Below are positions 53,764 through 64,000 of a stretch of DNA of 64,000 nt, piece after piece. A model generated the notes under the pieces. That model was not told where the DNA came from. It worked only from the letters and a program-made list of their open reading frames with translations, and searched no databases. The stretch comes from Cladorrhinum sp. PSN259 (lineage: Eukaryota > Ascomycota > Sordariomycetes > Sordariales > Podosporaceae): contig MU867078.1 of assembly GCA_033725935.1 (NCBI GenBank), forward strand, positions 62,001 to 126,000. Reading direction: 5' to 3'. Both the position numbers and the translations under genes were made by a program. The first letter of the stretch is position 1; every line of letters starts with the position of its first letter.

Positions 53764-55968
53764 TCATATCTCATCATGAGGAGACGTCAGCGGACTCTTC
53801 ATCCTCGTCGGACTGCCAGCCCTACTCCTCCTGCCCACCCCCCCTTGAGAAAAAGGCGGGAGCATCAGTCTCTCCCTACTTTCAGTCCTCACCACCAGCC
53901 CGCTCCGATCCAGCGCCGACAAGGACCCAATCGACTGCGGCTGCGGCTTTCCGCCGAACCTCGAGGAAGAAGAAGACGAAGATATCCCGGAGCCGGAACC
54001 TCCATCGCTAGAATCAGAATCATCCAGCGACGAATCCACATCCCCAAGCTCAAACTGATCAGCACCGCCCATCCCTTCCTCCATAGCAGACACTCGCTCG
54101 TAATTACCAGAGCGGGATCCACCAACACCACCAAAGATCTTGCTCGTAAAGCTTGAAAGCGGCCCACCGTGACCGCCACCAATACCACCAATCCCGCCCT
54201 GCTTCCTCGACCTCCTCACAAAAGAGGTGATCCTGGTGTACAACCGTACCCTCCTATCACGCTTGCGGAACCAGTAAATCAACAACACCAACAACGCAAC
54301 AAAAGCAAAGAATCCTGTCGTAGTAGACCCGCCCTTCTTGTGCAAAAACTCGTCCTCCTCAAATTCCCAATCATCATCCCCATCTAGCGTCCCATTCCCC
54401 TTGTGATGCCCACTAGAAAAGTGCTTCCAACTGGATCCAGGAAACTGCCAATCGGCCGGCACTTTACTTCCTGCACTCGAACTAATACCAACAGGATTAC
54501 TCCCATAACCCACAGGCAATTCCTGAGCAGTCATATCCTTGGGCGGCACCTGCCCAGCAGCATACAAAACCATCTTGCCCAAGGTCCAACTAACCTCAAT
54601 CCCATCAACCTTATCCACGGGCTGAAAAGGTTCCAAAAAACCTTTGTCCTTGGCGCTCTCCAACGCGCCCTTTGACACATTGACTTTCGGCAGTGACCCA
54701 TCACCCTCAATGCCTAATCTGGGAACCCCAATTCCGTCATGCAAGACATTAATCAGCCAGCTGGCTTTGAAGCATGCTTCTTGCGCGTCTTGAACTGCGT
54801 ATTGGTTCTTATTTTTCCGGGCATCAATAGATGATTTGATGGCGGTCCAATCCTGAGCGCAAAAGGCTTTTACTTTCTTCTGGTAAGTAGCGAAATCGTA
54901 TGCCTTGTCTCCTTCGGAGGGACCAAATACCCCGTGAGTGGTATGCCAGTACTCCGATACACCAATGAAGTGATTAACGTCAAAGTCAATCGCGGGGACA
55001 TGCTGACCGTTTATTAAGCATGGTTTGTCTTCACAGGGTTTATCTTTGCCTAGCAAGGGGTATGTCTGTCTCAAGCATTCGTCAAAAGCGCCGGTACCGA
55101 CTATTGTTGGTTTCCCCTTTGCGGATTTGATGTCTGTAATCGGTTTCCCGTCGAGGTTTGTTCGAAGGCCTTTTGGCAAACAGGGATCTGGTAGTTCTGA
55201 TGATGGGTCGTTGACGCCGTATAATTCCTCCAGATTCTCGACGTAAGATTCTCTTGCTTGGTTGACGCCAAATCCTAGCCAGGTGGTCGTAAAGACTTTA
55301 TACTCGGCCGGTGTGCCGTCAAGAGTACGTAATCGCAAGAGTTTGAGATCGTTGGCGTGTTTCTCTGCTTCGGTGGTGTTTGGCGCAAAAGCAATTTGCG
55401 CCGATGCACCTCCCATATCTAGGAAGCCATAGGTGTGGTGCCCCTTTCCGTGCTGGTGCTTGTCGGGGTTGTCGAAACCTCCTAGGAGGTAGTTGGATGC
55501 GATCCAGCCATATAATCCTTCTGTTTCACCCTTGATTACCTGGATGTGTAAGTCGCAGTCCGGTAGCGAGAATTCGGTGTTCTTTCGGAGGTAGGTACAA
55601 ATTTCGTGGGTCAAGGCGGTTTGCTGAACTTGTGGGAGCAGACGCATGCCTGCCGTGGCCATGAGGAAAATGGGAGTGTCCTGGATTCTGTCATGCGGTA
55701 TGAATTGGAGCGCATGGTCGACGAGTGACTGGAGGTGGCCTGGACCGACAGCTGATACCTTATTTCCAAACGTTGAGACTCCGGGGTGAATCTTCTTGGT
55801 CCATTTCTTCTCAGTCATGATCTTTGGCAAACTGGTAAGAGCATCGCTCGGTCCATGCTTGAGCGCATGCTTGAGGGCCTTCTCGGGGTCCTGCCATCTG
55901 TATATGTGCAATCGGGTTCCAGAAGAGCCAGCGTCAAGAATGACGCCATATCGCCAGTGTTTGCCCAT
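53764..55968 (-). CDS. YND1: Golgi apyrase, GDA1/CD39 family (Ynd1)
   Basis: A single exon of 734 codons. Apyrase-conserved regions are in order: DAGSSGTRLHIYRW (residues 12-25), MATAGMRLLP, KGETEGLYGWIASNYLLGG and GFLDMGGASAQIAFAP. A transmembrane helix is at about residues 547-566 (TGFFAFVALLVLLIYWF), followed by a basic and then Ser/Gly-rich cytoplasmic tail. Lack of an N-terminal helix with a C-terminal one distinguishes Ynd1 from Gda1. Ynd1 hydrolyses nucleoside di- and triphosphates in the Golgi lumen, clearing the inhibitory GDP made by mannosyltransferases. Its neighbours glucosidase I and (4.5 kb away) Anp1 act in the same glycosylation pathway, although they are not co-oriented. Confidence 0.95.
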   Translation of the reverse strand: MGKHWRYGVILDAGSSGTRLHIYRWQDPEKALKHALKHGPSDALTSLPKIMTEKKWTKKIHPGVSTFGNKVSAVGPGHLQSLVDHALQFIPHDRIQDTPIFLMATAGMRLLPQVQQTALTHEICTYLRKNTEFSLPDCDLHIQVIKGETEGLYGWIASNYLLGGFDNPDKHQHGKGHHTYGFLDMGGASAQIAFAPNTTEAEKHANDLKLLRLRTLDGTPAEYKVFTTTWLGFGVNQARESYVENLEELYGVNDPSSELPDPCLPKGLRTNLDGKPITDIKSAKGKPTIVGTGAFDECLRQTYPLLGKDKPCEDKPCLINGQHVPAIDFDVNHFIGVSEYWHTTHGVFGPSEGDKAYDFATYQKKVKAFCAQDWTAIKSSIDARKNKNQYAVQDAQEACFKASWLINVLHDGIGVPRLGIEGDGSLPKVNVSKGALESAKDKGFLEPFQPVDKVDGIEVSWTLGKMVLYAAGQVPPKDMTAQELPVGYGSNPVGISSSAGSKVPADWQFPGSSWKHFSSGHHKGNGTLDGDDDWEFEEDEFLHKKGGSTTTGFFAFVALLVLLIYWFRKRDRRVRLYTRITSFVRRSRKQGGIGGIGGGHGGPLSSFTSKIFGGVGGSRSGNYERVSAMEEGMGGADQFELGDVDSSLDDSDSSDGGSGSGISSSSSSSRFGGKPQPQSIGSLSALDRSGLVVRTESRERLMLPPFSQGGVGRRSRAGSPTRMKSPLTSPHDEI

Positions 55969-57232
55969 CGTAAAGAGGCGAGATTAATATGCTATTGGTA
56001 AGTGACCGGTGCGGTGCGCTGGGAGATCGCAAGCTATGTAAAAGTCCCGGTGCACAGAAACATTGATGATTTGTTGTTCAATCGACGACGGATTCGGTTG
56101 CTATCGTTCGTAAGTATCGTGGGTGATCGGGTAGTCTTGTTGATCAGCGCAATGCAATGCAATGCAATGCGATGCGATTCGAAAGCGATTGTAGAAACGA
56201 AACAAGGATTCGAATTAAAAGATCATAATACAGGATAAAAAGCGAAGAGAGTTCAAGGTAACGAGAGTAGTGGATTTCGAGGATTATGGTTTTGGTTTCA
56301 GGTCAAACGAAGGACATAGAGCACACAGCCCGAAAGAAAGGCTGAGGTGGGCTGGATTCGGATTTCGATATATGTATAAAAATGTGGATGTCTCTCCTTT
56401 CTTTGACGGCACTCTCTGTGACTGAGCGGGCGCGGGCGCAGCTGCTTTTCTTTTGCGGAATGGCGGTTGGCAGGAACAAACACGACGAATGAACGATAAC
56501 GTCAGGGGGGCGGCGAATCATCAATGCAGGTCCAAAGGCCGCTAATGATCTAGCGTGTCTATTTTAGTGGATCCAGTCTGGATCATCGACCGAACGATGG
56601 GGGGATTTTTTGTGGAGGGGCATCACTCCGTCCTGTAACAGCCCGCAGCCACACACCATGGACACCGTTACAGATTGACACGTTGGCCGGCGCAAAATTA
56701 CAGCTGATTCTATTCGCTATATAAAACTGTGTTTGTTTTGATTGTTTGTTGTGTAAATGAGAGTTCGAAGCTCTTTTACGATAAGCTGTTCCCATCGGGA
56801 ATTGGGGTGGCCCAGATAGTGTACATGCACCCCCCGCGCATGGAAACAATCCGTCACCCCACGAACTTGTAGCCGGAGGACCACCCTTAAATCCAGAAAC
56901 AGCCCACTTCAAGACAGATTTTGTTCAAGATTCGCGGAAGCCAATCCTTGGTGGCGCAAAATCTAGGAATTGCGCCAACTTAATCATTACATCACTCTTC
57001 GTATTTCCGGCGTACTGTATATCCATCTTCCGATATGCCGCGTTCTAGCGAGAAACATGGCCTGGGGACAATCAGGGCAGAGGTTACATTGTACCCCGGT
57101 TTGCAGATTTTGCGGTTGGGGTGCTAGATAAGCATGATGCGTTGCCGAAGATATAGATGGGGTATTATTGCCTCTTTTTGAGAGGTTGTTTGCGTTATCA
57201 GTTGCTGTGTGTGCCGGAGTCTAAGTCTCAGC
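55969..57232. other. Intergenic region: Ynd1 promoter and Mtr3 3' flank
   Basis: 1.26 kb. It holds an (AATGC)4 repeat in the Ynd1 leader region. No gene or RNA recognised. Confidence 0.45.
56151..56170 (+). repeat. Pentanucleotide repeat (AATGC)4
   Basis: Four perfect AATGC units followed by degenerate GATGC/GATTC units, about 180 bp upstream of the Ynd1 start. Confidence 0.85.
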
Positions 57233-58150
57233 TCATGCAAGAGTTTCGTTGAGACAGTCAACTAGGATACGGTTGGCACTGGCAGATGCTGATATCCCAC
57301 TCTCAACCAACTTTGTGTAAAGATCCATCTCGGATGCGGGCAAGTCACCCTTAAACCAGAGGTTTGTTACTTCATCTCTTGTGGGCAGATATGCTATGCA
57401 GCATGCTCCAAGGATTTTCTCGTGTTCTGAAGGAATAGGGTCGACGACGACGCTGGGTGTTGCCTCTCCGCCCGGGCCTTGTACAAGGGCAGCAACACCG
57501 CCTGCAACCGTATCAACGCAGTCGATACCGGCATCAGCCAATGCAGCTGATGCTACCGTGATGCATCCACTTAGAACATTCATCATGTCCCACGTCTCGT
57601 CGCCTTGAGGGCCAGAAGATGACCGGTCTTGGTCACCCTCAATGACCGAAATGATGATGTCTACACCACTCTTCGGCCACCGATCCGCAATGATTGCGCC
57701 ACGGAGGGCAGTCTCCAAGTGAGTACCAAGATCTCGCTCGCTGGGATCTCGTAGATAGCCTCGTCTTTGCTTTGTGGCGAAAGGTGCATATTTGACATGT
57801 GTTGACAGGACAATGTGAGGCGAAAAGGGGCTTGATCTCGGAAGTGATCGAGGCCCATGAACTGTGCAGCTAAGCTTCAAACCAGAAACCCCGCTCTTAG
57901 CAGAAGATTCATATTCCAAATAAGCCGAGCCAGATGCTGATGGGGTAACGCCAGTCTTGAGAACTAGAAGCCTGTTAGTCAGATGTTGTGGATGGGAAGG
58001 TGAGAGAAATTACATACACATCTTCCGGACTGCATCTGGTGCCCGTGTTCTGCCCTTCACAACATTCACCTCCTGGTTTGTGGTCTCATCCTCAAAAATT
58101 GGAGGAATAGTAGTGCCGGCCGGCCCGTTGATTCTTCGTCTGTCGGTCAT
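57233..58150 (-). CDS. MTR3: Exosome core subunit Mtr3 (RNase PH-like)
   Basis: Two minus-strand exons, 58150-58018 and 57963-57233, giving 287 aa. The join rebuilds RAPDAVRKM-FLKTGVTPSASGSAYLEYE, the conserved start of the Mtr3 RNase PH fold. Further motifs are KLSCTVHGPRSLPRSSPFSPH and LGTHLETALRGAIIADRWPKSGVDIIISVIE, then the helical DMMNVLSGCITVASAALADAGID. Mtr3 is a catalytically inactive subunit of the six-membered ring of the eukaryotic RNA exosome, pairing with Rrp42 in the nucleus and cytoplasm. Length matches the family. The upstream promoter is the 2.4 kb region shared with Anp1. Confidence 0.9.
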
Positions 58151-60509
58151 GATATTTGAGTTGAGGTTGACTTCAGGTGTGTTGTTGTGGATGAAATGTG
58201 AATGGGCGGGTGATCTGTAAATTCAGATAGGAAAATTTCAACAGAGTTTTTCCCACCCACTTTCTGTTTCTTGACCAGAAATAAAGATTGGAATTTAGAT
58301 CGATGTTATCTGAAAGGCAGAAGAATACGTCACCGTAGATTTTCAACTTTGACTGGTCGTGATATTTTCGTTGAGATGTTGAAAAGGCGACTTCGATGTC
58401 CATTGCATTCTGGCTGCAGTGTGGCTTTGGCACAAAGACCCAGAATTACCCCACTAAAAAGCTCGGCGTAGCCACAGAGACCCATAATAATTGACCCCGC
58501 ATACCCACATGAGCCACAAATCTTCCAATGCAAAAGAAAAATTTATCGAGAGACAAGCTTTTCCACTTTCCTTCCTTCCACAACGCATTGCAATATGCTA
58601 TGGCTCGCAACAACATCCTCCTACCACCAATCACAACGATTGCTCCCCTTCCCTTTGATGTGATCTGGCTTTGAAAGGGAATCCAGTTACTTCGGATCAA
58701 GTTTCATCGTCAACAGATCAAAGGAGTTCGGTCGCGATGGTCGTGTTGATCTGGCCCGGGTTTGTTGTTGGGCTGCAGTTGAGCAGCCGGCGACCATGGC
58801 AATCGCGTGTGGAAACTACACAGTAAGTCACGATCTCAGCAACTTCTTCCCCTCACATGATGAATTCTTTACCACTTGTTCTCGCGAAAATCTTTGAGCG
58901 CATCGAACTACATGCACTACCATCTGACTCAACTTTCGTTGTCAAAACTCATGAGCATGCCTCCGAAGAGATCTTTAACTGACATGCTTCAAGATGATAG
59001 TGTTCCTGTCATCAACAATCAGATAACAGCGACGACAATCAGCCCTACATCATAAGGTATGCAAGCTTTCTCTTAATGTACCTCCTACCCAACTTGCATG
59101 ATGAGAAACTATTTTTTTCAGTTCTGCTTCTGAATTATAATGAGCGATAACCAATACCTTACCAAATTCTCTGATGTTGTTTTTCTTTACTACTTGACTG
59201 TCATCTTCTCTCGTTTCGAGCATCATTGCTGACTTTGTCAAAGCTCTAGTAAATCCTTTCGCAGCTTGTCAACCATGGGACACAGAACAGCAGGGTGAGG
59301 TAGGTTCAACAAATTTCGACACATGCATCGCCTCCCTCCTTTTATGATGACAACTAGTCTATCCATTCTCCGATATTGTCCTGGCCGAGCCATTCATCCG
59401 CACTGTAGCACTTTCGGGTGTGAGGACCAGTTGTGGTGTTATCTTAATTGGATGTAATTTGGCTTCCGTTGTTCGGGTCTTGCATGCATCGTTATGGTGT
59501 ATGCCAGCCTGAGCCGGTCAGGACGGCTGAGTAAAAACGGCTTTACTGAATTTGGACACAATGCCATGGTCAATTTGAGATACCAATTCAAGGGTCTTCG
59601 ACTGACATGTCAACAGTTATTCAACAGTTTGCGAACACATTCTTGTCGAGGGACACCGGGAAGGTAGGTAAGCAATAGACGGAGTAAATGTCCGAGATGG
59701 GACTCGTAAATCCTCGTATAGGATCCTCAGAAGGGAAAAATAAATGAGCATTTTGACTAGTCAACCTGGAACCAACCCCCACGTTTTGCAAATCGTATCG
59801 TGCAGTGTGACATTGAATCTACCTACGGTATTCTTGCCAGTTCTCTGGCAGCTGCAGGCTGCCATCTTTTCGGTAACGGTTGAGTGCCCAGACACTGGCA
59901 GAGTACCATAATTTGCGGTACCTTCCGAGACAATTTCTGCAACAATCTGAGGCGTGGTTTTGAAAACGACATTGGCGAGAGGTACCCACTTCGGCAGTAA
60001 GCGGCGGACGCGTAAAACAGGAGAGTCAAGGCGCCAAGTCTTGGACAGAAGCATGGCGGCCTGCCGTTGGTGGTTACAGGGGATTACAGGGGTGAACACT
60101 GGGGACCTGTCTTTCGAGAAACGACCTAGAGCAAAACGCCACGAGTGACGGGAACGATTCTGTTCTGCCCAAGGAGTAGGTGAGGCTGATGCGAACACAT
60201 TTTACCAACAACGTAGTCTCTGTACCGCGCCAATTCCCCGTTTACCGGCCAGCGATGCATTGAACGACGAACGTGAAAACCGACCCGGTTGTGATCGAGA
60301 TTCCCATCGACAATCCCGACGAAATAATCCAGGGGTTTTCCGAGTTGCTGGAAGCGAGACAGCGAGTTTCGAGAGAGGCGATCTCTCCTTCCCGTCTCTC
60401 TGTCCTGTCTTAGTGTCGGTGTAATAATTCCTTGACAATTTTCCCCCCCAAAGGAACGCGCCCACCACACCAAGAGAAGAAAAGGCACGACGCACACACA
60501 CAGACGCAA
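58151..60509. other. 2.4 kb divergent intergenic region between Mtr3 and Anp1
   Basis: No open frame with convincing protein composition; the longest (minus strand, 59761-60198, 145 codons) lacks any recognisable motif. No RNA gene identified. Confidence 0.45.
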
Positions 60510-62243
60510 ATGCTGCCCTTTTCATCATCGGGCTCCAAGGTGGTGCCCCGACACCATGTGAGCGGCTACTCAAATGGGTACCCACGCGCGGGGAACACTT
60601 TTGAGATCTCTCCTCACAGGTAGGTAATTACGCAGTTGGCTTGCCGCATTCTTCGCTTGCTGCCCCTTTTCTCGCCCGTTGTGCTGACGAGGGCTTCCTT
60701 TCTTCTCCAGATTCCAACCACGAGGCACAACACCAATATCCAGACGACGAAAACGATTATTCATTCGACTCGGCGCCATCGCGGCCACCATCTTCCTGTT
60801 TTCGCTATGGATGTGGTCGGGCGCCTCGCTCTTTTCCATATTTTCTTTCGGCCTGTTGTCGAGTGGCGAGGATTTCCAATTGGAAACGGTGCGGTACTAT
60901 GACCTGTCTAACGTACAGGGCACCGCCAGGGGGTGGGAGCGCGAGGAGCGCATCCTGCTGTGCGTCCCTCTTCGCGACGCCGAGTCCCATTTGCCAATGT
61001 TCTTCTCTCACTTGAGGAACTTTACATATCCGCATAATCTTATCGATCTCGCCTTCCTCGTTTCCGATTCGAAGGACAGAACATTGGAGTCCCTTACCGA
61101 GAATTTGGAGAAGATCCAGAACCTGCCAGACGAGTCGCAACATTTTGGAGAGATTTCAATCATTGAGAAGGATTTCGGACAGATTGTCAATCAGGATGTC
61201 GAGAGTCGTCACGGATTCGCTGCCCAGGCGCCCAGAAGAAAGCTGATGGCCAGAGCGAGAAATTGGTTGCTAAGCGCTGCGCTGAGGCCGTATCATTCGT
61301 GGGTTTACTGGAGAGATGTTGATGTCGAGACCGCCCCTTTTACCATTCTGGAGGATCTCATGCGTCACAACAAGGATGTCATTGTGCCCAGTGAGTCCTT
61401 CCCACCATAAGATGCGCCTCTGTTTCCAATTTGCTAACCAAGCTTCCAACTGCAGATGTCTGGCGCCCGCTTCCTGACTGGCTTGGTGGTGAACAGCCGT
61501 ACGATCTCAACTCTTGGCAGGAGTCCGAAACCGCCCTTGCGCTTGCCGATACTCTCGATGAAGACGCCGTTATTGTAGAGGGATACGCAGAGTACGCGAC
61601 ATGGAGACCTCACTTGGCATACCTCCGCGATCCCTATGGCGACCCGGATATGGAGATGGATATCGATGGTGTTGGTGGTGTCAGTATTTTGGCAAAGGCT
61701 AGAGTCTTCCGCTATGGTGTTCACTTCCCAGCTTTCAGCTTTGAGAAGCATGCCGAGACCGAAGGATTTGGAAAGGTACGGCAAAGAAATCACTGGTTGA
61801 TATATATGCAAGTTACTAACAACATTGGAATAGATGGCCAAGAAGATGCAGTTCTCTGTCGTCGGTCTGCCTCATTACACTATCTGGCATTTGTACGAGC
61901 CCAGTGTGGACGATATCAAACACATGGAGGTGAGAAAATCCATATTACTCCCGAAGAATACCAAGGTGCTAACAAGAACCAGCAAATGGAAAAGGAGAGA
62001 TTGGCTCATGAACAAGAGGAAAAGGAGAAGACTGAAAAGGCTAAGAAGATGAAGGAGCAGTTCGGTGACACCACCGGTCAGTGGGAGAAGGATAAGACCG
62101 AGATGCAAAATATTGCCCTGCAGGAGAAGAAGGCTCAAGCAGCCGCTAAAGCTGAGGGCAAGCAAGTTGGAGATGACGGAAAGGAGAAGATCGTCGCCAG
62201 GGAAGGAGGTAACGCCGCGGCTGCTGAGGAGGCCAAGTCATGA
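60510..62243 (+). CDS. ANP1: Alpha-1,6-mannosyltransferase subunit, Anp1 of mannan polymerase II (GT62)
   Basis: Five exons: 60510-60619, 60711-61390, 61456-61775, 61834-61929 and 61983-62243, giving 488 aa. A type II signal anchor lies at about residues 53-73 after a basic RRRKR. Anp1-specific sequence is extensive: RYYDLSNVQGTARG, HLRNFTYPHNLIDLAFLVSDS, the metal-binding HSWVYWRDVDVE, and across joins DVIVP-NVWRPLPDWLGGEQ and EGFGK-MAKKMQFSVVGLPHYTIW. The last exon adds a Glu/Lys-rich coiled coil (MEKERLAHEQEEKEKTEK) not needed for catalysis. The protein works in the cis-Golgi with Mnn9-type partners to elongate the alpha-1,6-mannan backbone of N-glycans. Introns have clear CTAAC branch points. 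Confidence 0.96.
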
Positions 62244-63277
62244 TGATCTCACATGCAGCCTATGATGCGAATTTTGTCTTCTCTTCTTCTATCTAACATT
62301 CTTATTATTCGAATTTAACTGCCGCGAGCGAGCAAACTTGTGGGAAGGGGGGGGGGCAACACATGGGGATAAGCGGAATTAGGGGATCAGTGAAGACGTG
62401 CGCGGGAGGACGGGAAAGGGGGAGGTCTGGAAGTGGGAAGACTTCCTGCATCTTGTTTTCATGTTTCATGGCGTTGCGTGTGTGACTTTTTAGATGTCTC
62501 TGTCTACGGAAACTTACTCGGAAAGACAAAAAGGAAAACTGCATAATAGTCTTCATGCCATGTATAATATTAGGTGTCATATTTTTATGACGATGAAGGC
62601 TTCAGGTTTGTGGAGTTGTGGTCGGGCACAAGTGAGATGGAGAGCGAGAGGAGCTTCACCCCGCCTATAAATGATCAAAAAGATGTGGGGGAATGACCGC
62701 TGTTTAACCGCTGCGTGGTTGAGTGAGGCTCAATGGTGTCCTAACGCTCGACTTCCTGGCCCGCTGATGCTTTCTCGCCTAGGACCGGGATTGTAGTGGA
62801 GGTTGGGGAGCATGCCTGTGCCTCTTGACAGCTGGGAACCCAAGAAAGAGACAACGTCTCAACATTTGGCCTACCTTTATTACACCGATTACCTCCTTTT
62901 CGAATCCACAGCCTTTGCGACGTGGTTTCTTTTTCCTTTTTTAGGCAAGGCAGCAGCCTTTTATTTTCAGTTTTAAGGAGTCACTAGGTAATTACGTTTA
63001 CCTAGGAGGCACAGATAAATCACATTGAAGCATTGGATTGTTTGTTGTATGGCTGGCTGGCAAGCGGCTTATTCTTAATTAGTGTCCTTTAATTCGTCAC
63101 AAGGACATCTGTTCCTCCTCCCCAAGGTTGCGATCGACCTACCTTTTTACCAACCTCTCGGCGAATAACTACCCGACCTTCGCCCGACCGCGCTCGAGGG
63201 TTCGAATGCTTCCCTCCTACCTCTTTCGAATCTTTTAAGAAACATAGAATAATTCGTACGAACAAAGTCGGGAGAGG
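62244..63277. other. Intergenic region, promoter of the Gea-type gene
   Basis: 1.0 kb. It contains an inverted repeat at 62984-63005. No gene seen. Confidence 0.45.
62984..63005. repeat. Inverted repeat with 8-bp arms
   Basis: CTAGGTAA and TTACCTAG flank a 6-nt spacer, about 270 bp upstream of the Gea-type start codon. Confidence 0.6.
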
Positions 63278-64000
63278 ATGAGCAGTGGAGGACAAGGAGA
63301 TGCGCAAGCAACTCCAACAACAGCAACAGCTATGGAGATCTCAACAACAGCAACTACAATAATACCTATCTCCTCCGTGCCCGAGACACCCATCGTGGGT
63401 GCCGCGCCTGTTACTTCAACCCTTCCCTTTCGGTCCCGGTTCTCGTCGCGCATGCAGTACCGCTCCCGCCCCATAACCGTAGCCGTCGACCCTGTCTCCC
63501 TCGTCATCTCCGAGTGCATCGCCATCACCTCTGCGATACAGAAACATGCCAGGTCTCCTCACTCCTCTGTGTCAGCCATTTTGGGTGGCAGCCCAAACCT
63601 GATCCAGCTCGTGCCTCCCCGCGGTTCAGGAGGTCGCAAATCCTCCTCGTCGGGAGGAGGAGACGTAACCGCAGCCGAAGCAGCAGCGCACGATCTTGCG
63701 ACGAACAGATGGGGCCTAAGAGGGAAAAAGGGAAAAAGCCTGGCCGATAACCCGCTCATCTCTGGTTTTGGAAGGTTGAGGGCTGAACTGGCAGGAGTGA
63801 AAGACATCCACCGGTTTGATTCCTTAGTTTTGCTCTACCCGTTCTTGCAGATCATTCAGACGAAGGGGACCGCCGCGCCAGTTACTGTGCTCGCGCTGAG
63901 GGCCATCCAAAAGTTTCTGGCGTACGGGTTCGTGGCTCCTGTTTCTCCGAGGTTCGCCCTTGCGATGCAGAGTTTGTCCGCTGCTATTACTCACTGCCAG
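63278..64000 (+). CDS. Arf guanine nucleotide exchange factor, Gea1/2-GBF1 type (N-terminus only)
   Basis: The frame opens with ATG at 63278 and stays open to the window edge, 241 codons, so the protein is cut by the window. After a Thr/Ala-rich leader (residues 1-50) comes the GBF1/Gea N-terminal dimerisation (DCB) region: PITVAVDPVSLVISECIAIT, KHARSPHSSVSAILGG, then NPLISGFGRLRAELAGVKDI and FDSLVLLYPFLQIIQTKGTA. It runs to LAMQSLSAAITHCQ at the edge. The catalytic Sec7 domain must lie beyond position 64000. These proteins activate Arf GTPases on the early Golgi for COPI traffic. Identification rests on the DCB region alone; the Sec7/BIG branch is less likely. Confidence 0.75.
   Translation, partial: MSSGGQGDAQATPTTATAMEISTTATTIIPISSVPETPIVGAAPVTSTLPFRSRFSSRMQYRSRPITVAVDPVSLVISECIAITSAIQKHARSPHSSVSAILGGSPNLIQLVPPRGSGGRKSSSSGGGDVTAAEAAAHDLATNRWGLRGKKGKSLADNPLISGFGRLRAELAGVKDIHRFDSLVLLYPFLQIIQTKGTAAPVTVLALRAIQKFLAYGFVAPVSPRFALAMQSLSAAITHCQ

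Noticed and set aside
59761..60198. 145-codon minus-strand frame
   Set aside because: No motif, in the long promoter region; likely chance.
63190..63212. tRNA T-loop-like GGGTTCGAATG
   Set aside because: Upstream sequence does not form the D- and anticodon arms and no acceptor stem closes.

Overview
The window is nuclear DNA of a filamentous ascomycete (Pezizomycotina). The evidence is short GT-AG introns of about 50-155 bp with CTAAC-type branch points, long pyrimidine-rich or AT-rich untranslated regions, genes on both strands with no operons, a solitary 5S rRNA gene between protein genes, and fungal proteins such as CHO2, the mannan polymerase subunit Anp1, the Golgi apyrase Ynd1, eIF3g, SRP68 and Mtr3. 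I cannot fix the class with confidence. I see no transposon, viral gene, CRISPR array, tRNA or secondary-metabolite cluster, and most genes are conserved housekeeping genes.

Layout. 0-4.5 kb: a 2-oxoglutarate-dependent (xanthine-type) dioxygenase converges on mitochondrial Hsp70. 5.8-10.5 kb: a DUF2415 beta-propeller-like protein converges on L-2-hydroxyglutarate dehydrogenase. 11.5-12.7 kb: a fungal coiled-coil protein of unknown function, followed by a 3.1 kb gene-free stretch that contains the promoter and long leader of a PH-domain protein (15.9-18.2 kb). 19.1-22.0 kb: eIF3g and a convergent small unknown protein. 23.5-26.7 kb: CHO2, followed by a 5S rRNA gene on the minus strand. 27.9-34.4 kb: SRP68, divergent from a large mitochondrial PPR protein. 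35.1-41.1 kb: an Rmn1/RBM26-type RNA-binding protein, an FSH1-type serine hydrolase and an SR-rich protein. 41.9-47.9 kb: a single-pass cysteine-rich membrane protein, divergent from the FIG4 phosphoinositide phosphatase. 48.1-53.2 kb: TTI2, divergent from glucosidase I. 53.8-58.2 kb: Ynd1 apyrase and the exosome subunit Mtr3. 60.5-62.2 kb: Anp1. 63.3 kb to the right edge: the N-terminus of a Gea/GBF1-type Arf-GEF.

Functional themes. Several genes between 27 and 64 kb serve the secretory pathway: SRP68 (targeting), glucosidase I (N-glycan trimming), Ynd1 (clearing nucleoside diphosphate in the Golgi), Anp1 (mannan synthesis), the Gea-type GEF (Golgi traffic) and FIG4 (endolysosomal lipid). 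They lie on both strands and need not be co-regulated. A second group is mitochondrial (mtHsp70, L2HGDH, PPR protein).

Coding exons were assembled by hand. The joins are supported by phase and by recognisable family motifs across the junctions. The 5' end of the membrane protein at 41.9-43.9 kb is the least certain. The observations most worth following are a roughly 530-nt leader region without any ATG, ending in one short uORF, before the PH gene; a 101-codon open frame directly after the FIG4 stop; and the unusual splice donor in SRP68. I found no convincing novel multi-gene system.
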